From Armatimonadota bacterium (GTDB lineage: Bacteria; Armatimonadota; Zipacnadia; Zipacnadales; JABUFB01), in the NCBI GenBank assembly GCA_013314775.1, contig JABUFB010000008.1, positions 620,001-684,000 on the forward strand: 64,000 nucleotides of DNA, given 5' to 3'. Below, piece after piece: positions 7,879-16,015 of the stretch. The stretch's first letter is position 1. The number at the start of each line of letters is the position of its first letter. The translations under genes were made by a program, and so were the position numbers. Below the pieces are notes generated by a model. The model was not told the DNA's origin, did not search any database, and worked only from the letters and a program-made list of their open reading frames with translations.

Positions 7879-10800
7879 TTACGGGATCAACTCCAGCAGT
7901 GTGGTGGAGTTCGGCGGCAGGTCCAGATGGATGGATGCGCCACGGCCAACAACGCCTTCAGTGATCGCATTCCGTACGGTAGCGGGCTCAATGAGCTTCA
8001 GTTCACGAGGGCCACCGTCCTTCGTGTGGATGCTGATGAAACGCGAATCAGCCCGCAGCACGTCTGCCGGCGCGTCGATGTACTGGTGCACCCCGGCCCT
8101 GCGGACCATCTCCGCCAGCAGGTCGCGGGGCATGGAAGGCACGGCCGAGAAGAGGCTGCTCGAAAGGCCATGGCCGGTCATCACTACCGCGGGCTCGCCG
8201 GTGCCTGTCAGGCGGCCGAGAACGATGCCCTGACCATCGCGGGGAATCAGCGCCGGGGTGAAGACGCCCTCACCATAGGAGCGCCGCTCAGACTTCGCCA
8301 CGGGCCCCGAGACCGCTGCGAGGTCACGCAAGGACAAGGTGCACTTGCCGGCAGTGTTCGTGCCATCCAAGACGAACTTCATGCCACGGATAGGCAAAGC
8401 TATTTTCCCAGGCTGGAGCTTCGACCACGGGGCATTCGCGAAGGCCTCCAAGGGGTACTTCAGCCGCCGCCACTCGCCGGGGACGATCACTTCCGGCGCT
8501 GTCTGGAACTCCGCCCAGTTCGCATCCTTGATCACCGTCCGCAGCATGAGCCGCGAGCAGTCGGCCTCGAGCTTCACATCGAACGCGACCCCATCGCCGG
8601 GCGGGATCTCGGCAGTGAAATGGATGTCCGTCCAGGGGTAACGAGTGTCGAAGCTCCAGGCAACACCGCCCTCGATCGGCGCGAACTCGTACACGGTGTA
8701 GCTGTCTTTCATCTGCTGAGGCGTGCGCGGATTGAGCCAGTTCTGCGCGTCGTCGAATCCCGGCACGGAAGTGCTGCGGTCAGGGGCAATCGAGTAGACC
8801 GTGTGCGACGTGACGGATGGCGCAATCGGGGTCCCTTCCGGCGTGAGCTCCACCACCGCAGGGCGCCAGTCTTGCGCCAGCGACAGGTCGAGACCAGTGA
8901 CTCGTGATGCCTGCTGCACCAAGACGCGATCCGGTTCGCATAGCCCGGGCGCCCAGATGAACACCGTGGCATGGCGGCCCGACAGGCGCAATTCTTCGAC
9001 CGCACTCGCTTGGGCAGGTGTCATACGGATAGTGTTCAGGAACACCAGGAGCTTGTATCTTGACAGATCCAGGCTATCAAGTTGCCCGAGGAACACGAAA
9101 TCCACGGGCGCTCCCAGGTGGTACAGCGCCGTGCCCAGCTTCTCGGTGAGGGCGTACATCTGGGCCATACCCTCGGTGTCGCTGAGCAAGTACCCGCTCT
9201 CCAGGTCGCAGACAACCGCAATCTCCGCCACGGATTCCCGGGGCTTCGAGACAGCCGCGGTAGCGACTTCCTGCAGCGCTTTGGCCTCCGCCATGATCTC
9301 CGGGTGGTCGAACCACCCGCCGCGGCCATCCGGGCCGAAATCCACGAACCAGAAGCCGGTGTGCTCAATAAGCGAGGTGGCGAACTCGCGCCGAATGGCC
9401 GCAAGGCTCTCCTCTCGTGTGTCCGTGCGACCGTACTCATTGCGCGAGTGCAGGTAGGTCCTAATGTCCGCTTCAATGATGTGGACCTTCCCCGCCGCGT
9501 TGATGGCTGCCGCGAGGCTGCGCAGACGACCATCCTGTCCCATGAGGCGATCTGCGTAGCTGTACGGGGCCACGAAATAGTCGATGCTGGGCGACTTCAG
9601 CAGGCGTTCAAAGGCAAGATGTCCCCCCTGGGTCTGGGGTCGGACACCGAAGAAGTAGCCGTAGTACACCCCGTAGATCGCGTCCCCACCGGTCTCCTCT
9701 TTCGCAATTCGTCCGAAGTGCTCGATGGCGTTTGCGATGACATCCTGCTGGCAGTGGTAATAGTCGATCACGGGGCGCTCGAGGACCGGATCGCGCACGG
9801 TCTGGAGTGTCGCGGTCCTGCGCGCCTGCATGGTCGGCACAGCGGCGTTATCGAAGGTGATGGCATCGTCTCGCCATGCCCGGCGCAGGTCATCCACCGT
9901 GGGATACTTGTCGCGCAGCCACATACGGAAAGCGCGGGTCATGGCCGGGCTGGTGTCAGGATACTGATCGCTCCAGCTTCCGAAGTAGTGCCACTCCGTG
10001 TAAATGCCGTACCCGGCGTGATAGCCGATGACTCGCTTGCCCCAGGGCTGCGCTTCGATATGCCGGATCGCGGCGCGCCAGGCGTCGGAAGCATCTCGCA
10101 GCCAGACTTCGGACGCGGGCGACGCGCGTTTGACCCGGTACGACTCGTCGCTGCTGTCAATTGCGTCTGATGTGGCATAGCGCACCCACTCGTCGGGATT
10201 GGCCTGCATCCACCACTCCGGCATGATGAGCCGGATATGCAGCAGCAGGTAGGCGTCCGGATCGACTGACAGGAAGCTGCGGATCAGCGTGTCGATGCCT
10301 GAAAAGTCATACTCGCCAGGCGCTTTCCAGCACCCGAGAAGAGTGGTGTACAGGCACTGCAGGTGGATGCCGGCGTCGCGGAAGTTCGCGATCTGCCGGC
10401 GGCCGTGTACGGAGGCAGGGTCCACGGTGCCGCGATACATGACGGCCGGGCGCGGCACACCATTGATGAAGACAGCCGGGGCGCCATTGTGGTGCTTCAG
10501 TGCGGCGCGAACCGGCGGGTCATCGGCGAACTGCTCCACAGGAGCCACGATGGATGCCTCGAACCTGCGGTACTCGGCAAGCTCCTCCTCACTCACCATC
10601 TCTGCAGTGTGGTAGCCTGGAAACTCGGACCAGGGAAGCGAAAATGCCGGGCCGATGACGTGCGCGGCCACCCAGGTGGAGTCGTCGAAATCCGCGCTGG
10701 TCCACCCGTCCTGCTCGTCTCGGGATGTACGCCAGGTTCCATCGGAACCGATCACCGTCGTCGTCCCGCCCGGTCCATTGACCGTAAGGCGAGCAATGAC

Positions 10801-11148
10801 CCCACCGGGACCGGTGACATTGTGGGCCTCAATGGCGATTACATTACGCCCGGGCCTGAGGATGCGGGTCAAGTCATAGCGCGCGGGGCCGGAGTCTCGC
10901 TCAATCGGTCTCAGGGGGCCCTCGCCGTTGGCGTAGACGGTCTGCCGGTCGTCCACTACCACGTCCAGGAGCGCCGTCACGAAGCCTTCGTGAAGATCGA
11001 AGGTCTTGCGCAGGTAGCGGCTCTCATCGATGCATTCGCCCGAGGCAACCTCCGGATACCAGATCCAGTTGGCGGCGGTCTGCTGGGCGAGAACCGGGCT
11101 TGCAGCGAGCCAGATGAGCAGCATTGTCGTGCGGTGCATGTGGACCAT
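7879..11148 (-). CDS. Secreted GH42-like (clan A) glycosidase, paralogue of 53473-56517
   Basis: This is an exported enzyme of about 1089 residues that probably cleaves a beta-galactoside-like bond. A signal peptide ends near LAQQ. A jelly-roll domain like the N-domain of bacterial alpha-L-rhamnosidases follows (WTSADFDDSTW). The TIM barrel carries the likely acid/base Glu in GYHAGYGIYTEWHYF and the likely nucleophile in KVHIIEADIRTYL. A GATase-like trimerisation domain follows (ALYHLGAPVDFVFLGQL) and then a C-terminal beta-sandwich with CBM-like features. It shares all these motifs with the protein at 53473. Two ATGs lie at 11148 and 11139; the second has AGG about 9 bases upstream and the first almost none. 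It lies 31 bases after the 11180 gene on the same strand. The exact family number is uncertain. Confidence 0.8.
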   Translation of the reverse strand: MVHMHRTTMLLIWLAASPVLAQQTAANWIWYPEVASGECIDESRYLRKTFDLHEGFVTALLDVVVDDRQTVYANGEGPLRPIERDSGPARYDLTRILRPGRNVIAIEAHNVTGPGGVIARLTVNGPGGTTTVIGSDGTWRTSRDEQDGWTSADFDDSTWVAAHVIGPAFSLPWSEFPGYHTAEMVSEEELAEYRRFEASIVAPVEQFADDPPVRAALKHHNGAPAVFINGVPRPAVMYRGTVDPASVHGRRQIANFRDAGIHLQCLYTTLLGCWKAPGEYDFSGIDTLIRSFLSVDPDAYLLLHIRLIMPEWWMQANPDEWVRYATSDAIDSSDESYRVKRASPASEVWLRDASDAWRAAIRHIEAQPWGKRVIGYHAGYGIYTEWHYFGSWSDQYPDTSPAMTRAFRMWLRDKYPTVDDLRRAWRDDAITFDNAAVPTMQARRTATLQTVRDPVLERPVIDYYHCQQDVIANAIEHFGRIAKEETGGDAIYGVYYGYFFGVRPQTQGGHLAFERLLKSPSIDYFVAPYSYADRLMGQDGRLRSLAAAINAAGKVHIIEADIRTYLHSRNEYGRTDTREESLAAIRREFATSLIEHTGFWFVDFGPDGRGGWFDHPEIMAEAKALQEVATAAVSKPRESVAEIAVVCDLESGYLLSDTEGMAQMYALTEKLGTALYHLGAPVDFVFLGQLDSLDLSRYKLLVFLNTIRMTPAQASAVEELRLSGRHATVFIWAPGLCEPDRVLVQQASRVTGLDLSLAQDWRPAVVELTPEGTPIAPSVTSHTVYSIAPDRSTSVPGFDDAQNWLNPRTPQQMKDSYTVYEFAPIEGGVAWSFDTRYPWTDIHFTAEIPPGDGVAFDVKLEADCSRLMLRTVIKDANWAEFQTAPEVIVPGEWRRLKYPLEAFANAPWSKLQPGKIALPIRGMKFVLDGTNTAGKCTLSLRDLAAVSGPVAKSERRSYGEGVFTPALIPRDGQGIVLGRLTGTGEPAVVMTGHGLSSSLFSAVPSMPRDLLAEMVRRAGVHQYIDAPADVLRADSRFISIHTKDGGPRELKLIEPATVRNAITEGVVGRGASIHLDLPPNSTTLLELIP

Positions 11149-11179
11149 CCTATCTGATCCTTCCGTCGGACGATTGAGT

Positions 11180-12814
11180 TCAGTCCCGGGGCCCGTCCGG
11201 TGTGAATGTCACTGAGCCCTGTCCAGTGTGGATCGTGATCTCCCCGCTGCCATACTCGGATCGGAGGGCCTCGCAGTCGTGGAGCATCGCCGGCGGGTGG
11301 GGCCGCGGCACGCCGTTGATCGCTATGCTCATGTCGGACAGGTCGACGCAAACGCTGTCGGCGTTCAGCAAGGTTGCCCGAACTTGCCCGCCTGTCATCA
11401 CCGGCGGCCTCAGCGCCTGCAGGAAAGCCTCTTCGCTCGGGTGCTGGTCAAGATCGGACGCCTGTAGCACGTGGTACGAGTCAGGCAGCGCGAAATGGGC
11501 GCAAAGGCCGGCGCCCACCGCATACAGGTTCCAGCCGCCCACACTCCGCGCAGTGATGCCGCCGTCCTCGAAAAGAGTGCCTTGCCCGAGAAGCCAGTTG
11601 CGGTGCTGCACCACGCGCCCGCGCGCTTCATATCGGCGCTTGTGAGGGGGTACGCCGGGCAGGATCATCTCCACTCGCAGGCCCTGCGATGGGTCTGCAG
11701 CGAAAAAGACTTTGCTGTACCGACTTTGGCAGATCCAGCCGTCCGAGTGAATCGAGCCCATTGAGACGTGGGGCGTGTTGTAGTAGTTGATGGCCCCGGG
11801 CATCCACTTCTGGCTCTCCCAGTGGGTCTCGCCATGTTCGGCCCCGGGCCAGCCCAGGTATCTCCGGCCCCGGTACACCAGTTCGGATCGCGTCAATGAT
11901 TCTGCGGCCAAAGCGGCCACCAGCGGGTGCGGGACGAAATCGCTGCAGGCGAAGAACATTCCCTCATCCTGTTTCAGGCGAGGCTCGTTCCCGCTGGCAT
12001 ACTCCACGGTCGCGGGCTCGAGTCCTTCCACGCGCGACGTCGTGAAGTCGAAGCGCGGTTCGCCGAGACCGAAAGCCAGCCATACCGTGGGCAGGAAGGC
12101 ATCATAGCGCGGGTCTTCGAGATAAGCGACCTTCCGGGCGTTCGGTGAATCTTTGGCGTCGGCGGTTCGGCAGCGGAAGGACGGACCACCCAGAAAGCCC
12201 CGCACGCCAAGTGCCGCACGTTCGGCTAGCAGCACGTTGAGCAGCGCGTCTGCGCAGCGCCGCAATGGCTCATCCGGCGCATAGTCGGCCAAAATGATCA
12301 GCGGGTTGGAGTAGTGGAACTGGTAGCAGGCCGAGTTCCACTCGATGAACCCGCGCTCGAATCGCCAGCGCAGCGCCTGCATGATCTGGGCGACCTGACC
12401 GGAGGTGTCTTCGCCAACCTCGTGCCGCGAGAACAGGCCGATGGTCAGGTGCATCAGGTCGTGGTTCTCGGTGTGGGCTGGCGGCCACTTCGCCACGGAA
12501 CTCAGGTCATTGCGCGGCCAATCTCTGAGGACGGACAGGATGCGGCCCTCTCCTGCAGCTGACAGGCGCCCCAAGCCCCTTGTGTCCAGGAGCGTCCGCA
12601 AAAAGCGGATGAAGAAGATGTCGCTGTCGCGGGTTACCTCGAAGGACTCGAAGTACCGGTTCGCATCGTCCAGGTCATGGCCGCGCAGGAGACGCGCGTG
12701 GTTCAGCGCCCAGCGCCGCCCATCCGCGGGATGCATGTGTGGCTCAAGCGCGCTGAAATGTTCGACTATCCAGTCGACGTACTCAGCGCGGCGTTGTGCG
12801 ATTTCTGCCGACAT
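11180..12814 (-). CDS. Unrecognised soluble protein, possibly an alpha-toroid glycan-active enzyme
   Basis: This 544-residue protein has no signal peptide or membrane segment, so it is expected in the cytoplasm. The first 300 residues look mainly helical, with WPPAHTENHDLMHLT and SACYQFHYSNPLIILADYAPDEPLRRCADALLNVLLAERA. This resembles (alpha/alpha)n toroid glycosidases and lyases. The second half is richer in strands. His and Tyr in the NHDLMH and CYQFHYSN motifs could be catalytic, but I cannot name the family. ATGs occur at 12823 and 12814; the second is preferred because GAGGTGG is 9 bases upstream, versus only 3 for the first. It is first in a probable operon with the GH42-like and PNGase F-like genes and is divergent from the GH28-like gene. 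Confidence 0.7.
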   Translation of the reverse strand: MSAEIAQRRAEYVDWIVEHFSALEPHMHPADGRRWALNHARLLRGHDLDDANRYFESFEVTRDSDIFFIRFLRTLLDTRGLGRLSAAGEGRILSVLRDWPRNDLSSVAKWPPAHTENHDLMHLTIGLFSRHEVGEDTSGQVAQIMQALRWRFERGFIEWNSACYQFHYSNPLIILADYAPDEPLRRCADALLNVLLAERAALGVRGFLGGPSFRCRTADAKDSPNARKVAYLEDPRYDAFLPTVWLAFGLGEPRFDFTTSRVEGLEPATVEYASGNEPRLKQDEGMFFACSDFVPHPLVAALAAESLTRSELVYRGRRYLGWPGAEHGETHWESQKWMPGAINYYNTPHVSMGSIHSDGWICQSRYSKVFFAADPSQGLRVEMILPGVPPHKRRYEARGRVVQHRNWLLGQGTLFEDGGITARSVGGWNLYAVGAGLCAHFALPDSYHVLQASDLDQHPSEEAFLQALRPPVMTGGQVRATLLNADSVCVDLSDMSIAINGVPRPHPPAMLHDCEALRSEYGSGEITIHTGQGSVTFTPDGPRD

Positions 12815-12984
12815 ACCTGACATCCACCTCGCGCCGGAGTGCAGGGCTTATATCCACAGGCACCCTGGCAGTTCGTCTTCTGGCAGCAGTCACCTCTCAG
12901 GGAAGGGCCGAAGGCCGGGTGCATGGAACTTTCGTGGGACACGCGCGCACCGACTTGCGGGATAACTCGAGAGGAACCAGATTC

Positions 12985-14172
12985 ATGGGCAGCCGGTTCA
13001 TTGTCACCCCCAACGAGTTCCAGGGGTCGGATTCTGAACGCATCAACCAGGCCATCCGCGCCGCTGCAGACTCCGGCAGGCGCGCGGTGATCCCGCGGCG
13101 GAATGAGGCAAAGGATGGGCCACGGAATACCTGGCTCCTGGATTCGGCGATCCTGGTGGAGAGCGGGACGGTGCTGGAGCTGGACAACTGCCATCTCAAA
13201 CTCTCGGACCGCTGCCGGGACAACATGATCCGCAGCGCCAACTGCGGCCTGGGGATCCGCGAGATTGCACCCGTGCGGGACATCCGCATTCGAGGACTGG
13301 GCAATGTGGTGCTCGAAGGCGCGGACCATCCCAGGGCCACAGGCGACAGCGGCAAGAGGCTGGGAGAGCGCACCTACGGCACGGATGCCGGGGTCGCAGG
13401 CGAGAGTCAGACCGGGGACTGGCGCAACATCGGCATCCTCATGGCCTGCGTCGAAAACTTCAGCATCCAAGGCCTGCACATGCGTGACACCCATTGTTGG
13501 GCCATCTCCCTGGAACGCTGCTCTCACGGCACGCTGCGAGACCTGGACTTCGCATCCACCGAACACACCTTGATCGACGGGGAACAGGCGACCATCCTCA
13601 ACCAGGACGGGATCGACCTGCGCATGGGTTGCCACGACATTTTGATCGAGAATGTGACCGGACACAGCGGGGATGATCTGGTGGCTCTCACCGCGATTCC
13701 CGGGCAGTCCGAAGCGGGCAGCACCGGGAGCACCATGGTGAGCTCCACCCGCGACCGCGGCGACGGGCTGGACGACATCCGGCACGTGATCATACGAAAC
13801 GTGCGCGGGTACTGCCAGGGAGGGCACCATATCGTCCGTCTACTCAACACATCGGGCGTGCGCATGCACGATATTTTGATCGACGGGCTCATGGATACTT
13901 CGCCACCGGGCCTGCGCTGCAAGGCGGCTCTGAAAATCGGAGACAGCGGCTATGGCGGCGGGGTCGCGCCTCTCGGGGACACCTACCGGGTCATGGTGAC
14001 GAGAGTACTGAGCAGGGCGCAGTATGCGGTGCTCATTGGCGGGTCGCTGTGCGACTCGGTCATCACCGATGTACTGCACCAGGGCGCTGCAGACAGCGCG
14101 GTATTCGTCGCTCCCGGGCCGGAGTTCCTGCGGGACGTGACAATTCAGAATGTGCGAGTTGTGCCGCACTGA
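12985..14172 (+). CDS. GH28-like right-handed beta-helix protein (polygalacturonase family)
   Basis: This 395-residue protein would hydrolyse a uronic-acid-containing polysaccharide or oligosaccharide. It shows the pectate-lyase-superfamily start (DSERINQAIRAAADSG) and beta-helix coils. NQDGIDL matches the GH28 NxDG motif and HSGDDLVAL matches the motif with paired catalytic Asp residues. GGHHIVRLLN and KAALKIG fill the positions of the usual His and RxK motifs, imperfectly. No signal peptide is visible, so the substrate would be an imported oligosaccharide unless export is non-classical. The ATG at 12985 is preceded by GAGG 10 bases upstream; an earlier in-frame start would overlap the divergent gene and add unlikely sequence. 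The next gene follows after 26 bases. Confidence 0.8.
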   Translation: MGSRFIVTPNEFQGSDSERINQAIRAAADSGRRAVIPRRNEAKDGPRNTWLLDSAILVESGTVLELDNCHLKLSDRCRDNMIRSANCGLGIREIAPVRDIRIRGLGNVVLEGADHPRATGDSGKRLGERTYGTDAGVAGESQTGDWRNIGILMACVENFSIQGLHMRDTHCWAISLERCSHGTLRDLDFASTEHTLIDGEQATILNQDGIDLRMGCHDILIENVTGHSGDDLVALTAIPGQSEAGSTGSTMVSSTRDRGDGLDDIRHVIIRNVRGYCQGGHHIVRLLNTSGVRMHDILIDGLMDTSPPGLRCKAALKIGDSGYGGGVAPLGDTYRVMVTRVLSRAQYAVLIGGSLCDSVITDVLHQGAADSAVFVAPGPEFLRDVTIQNVRVVPH

Positions 14173-14198
14173 TGCGAAGATGGTGGATCGGAGGAAAG

Positions 14199-15566
14199 AT
14201 GATGACTGCAAGGGTCGAGATTCTGCTGGTGATTGGCGCATTGCTGGGAGGCTCGACGGCGATGGCGGATTTTGAAGCGACGAAGAGCGTGATTCCACTG
14301 GACGTCCGGGCGCCCGAGAACAGCGCGGGCGGCCTCATCGCTGCAGACGTCAACGACGACGGCGCGATGGACCTGCTGGTGAGCGCGCCCGGATATGTGG
14401 GCGCGTATGCGACTGATGGCCGGAGACTGTGGTCCAAGCAGATTGACGTCTGCGTAGGTGGCCAGTCAGAGTCGGAGGGGCTTCCCGGACACCACGGACC
14501 CGGCCTGCAGGCCGGCGACATCGACGGCGATGGGCAGACCGAGGTGGTCTTCTTCGACCGCCAGAGCACCCTGCACGTTCTCAATGGCGCAACCGGCGAC
14601 GAGAAATGGTCGGCGAAGCTTGTTCCGCCGGAGGGTGCCGAGAAGTGGGAACTTGCGGTAATCGGCAACTTCCGGGGGGAGGGCGACCACGACCTGCTCG
14701 TTCAGGCCACCAACCAGAAAGGCTACCGGATGGGGCGGTACGTGGCAGTCCATGCGGTTGAGTCCCTGCGGGATGGGAAGGACGAGCCGCTGTGGAAGCG
14801 CGACGATTTCGTCTCCTGCGCTCACAACGGCGCGCGCATCGCAGACATTGACGGAGACGGGCGCGACGAGATCCTGGGAGCGACGATACTGGGGCCCGAT
14901 GGGACGCTTCTGGCGAAGGTCCCCGTAGACGGGCATATCGACTCGGTCTTTGTCGCGGACGTGCGCCCCGACCTGCCGGGTCTCGAAGTCGTGATGCTGG
15001 AAGAGGGGCGGCAGAACCGGGTGTTCCTGGTGGGCAGGTCCGGGTTGATCTGGGAGACGCACCACCGGCATCAGGAGCCCCAGAACGCGGCCATCGGGCG
15101 GTTCGTGGCGGGACGCGACGACATCCAGGTCTGGTGCCGCAGCCGTTACAACGAGCACCAGACGCCTTTCGTGTTCGACGCCGAAGGCAAGCTGCACTCG
15201 GAGTACAAGATGGATGACGTGGCACCGCAGGACTGGACGCTGCGCGGCGTGGAGGTGATCCACGGCATCCACTGGACCGGCGAGGATCGCAAGTACGCTT
15301 GCGCCAAGGAGCGCCACGAGTCCGGGGACGTGTGTATCTTCGATCCCGTGGGCGGCAGGTTCCTGCTGCGCCTGCCCGAGAAGGCTGACCGGCTCTACGT
15401 GGCGGACATCACGGGCGACTGGCGCGAGGAGATCATCGTCTGGAGTGGCGATGAACTCCACATCTATGCCAATCCGCAGCCGAATCCGAACCCGGATGCC
15501 CCGCGCCTGTGGACACTGCCTCACTATCGCCGCAGCAAGATGACCTGGAACTATTACAGCCCGTAG
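14199..15566 (+). CDS. Secreted FG-GAP/VCBS-type beta-propeller protein
   Basis: This 455-residue exported protein is built of repeated calcium-binding propeller blades: LIAADVNDDGAMDLLVSAPG, QAGDIDGDGQTEVVFFD, RIADIDGDGRDEILGATI and YVADITGDWREEIIVW. Such propellers occur in integrin-like adhesins and in family 11 rhamnogalacturonan lyases. I cannot assign lyase activity, since no complete catalytic motif was identified. The first of two adjacent ATGs is chosen; GGAGGAAAG lies just before it and the signal peptide (ending STAMAD) follows directly. It is probably co-transcribed with the GH28-like gene 26 bases upstream, which suggests joint action on pectin-like material. Confidence 0.8.
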   Translation: MMTARVEILLVIGALLGGSTAMADFEATKSVIPLDVRAPENSAGGLIAADVNDDGAMDLLVSAPGYVGAYATDGRRLWSKQIDVCVGGQSESEGLPGHHGPGLQAGDIDGDGQTEVVFFDRQSTLHVLNGATGDEKWSAKLVPPEGAEKWELAVIGNFRGEGDHDLLVQATNQKGYRMGRYVAVHAVESLRDGKDEPLWKRDDFVSCAHNGARIADIDGDGRDEILGATILGPDGTLLAKVPVDGHIDSVFVADVRPDLPGLEVVMLEEGRQNRVFLVGRSGLIWETHHRHQEPQNAAIGRFVAGRDDIQVWCRSRYNEHQTPFVFDAEGKLHSEYKMDDVAPQDWTLRGVEVIHGIHWTGEDRKYACAKERHESGDVCIFDPVGGRFLLRLPEKADRLYVADITGDWREEIIVWSGDELHIYANPQPNPNPDAPRLWTLPHYRRSKMTWNYYSP

Positions 15567-15588
15567 GCCTGCGCCGCAGACCGGTCGG

Positions 15589-16015
15589 TCAGGCCGAACA
15601 GAGCACCGCGCAACTCAGCGGCGGCAGTGTTACGCTGTCACCGATGACGCGCCGTTCCTCGTTCGTGCGGATGCAGACACTCAGCACCGGAGCGCTGCCC
15701 AGTCTCGCGTCCCGTACTGTCACCTCGCGCGGTTCCGGGGTCCAGTCGGCGAGGGTGACTGCATGCCGCCCGTCCGGGGCCTGCCACGCGCAATGGGCCA
15801 CAGCGGGGACGGAGTGCTGTTTCCCGGCGAATTCCCACTCGCGCACGGGCAGAATACTTCCGCCGGGCGCCACATGCGGCCGTAGACCAGGAAATCCCGT
15901 CCCGCGCACCGGCGCGGAAGGCTCGCCCGAAAGGTCTACGCCCTCAAGTAACGGAATTGGTGTGCGGATCGCGTAATCGCGCAGGTCACCGTCTACAGAA
16001 AGATTGTGGTTTCGA
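15589..16015 (-). pseudogene. 3' remnant of a larger secreted-enzyme gene
   Basis: On the minus strand an open frame ends at 15589 and reads smoothly from about 16010: RHRNHNLSVDGDLRDYAIR, PIPLLEGVDLSGEP, WEFAGKQHSVPAVAHCAWQ, and APDGRHAVTLADWTPEPREV. The ending looks like the C-terminal beta-sandwich of large uncharacterised glycosidases. It runs into the start of the opposite GH39-like gene, where a normal gene would need several hundred more codons. No ribosome-binding site or credible start exists. I infer a truncated leftover, perhaps from the insertion or rearrangement that brought in the gene at 16015. A short intact protein starting at a GTG near 15909 is the alternative. Confidence 0.5.
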
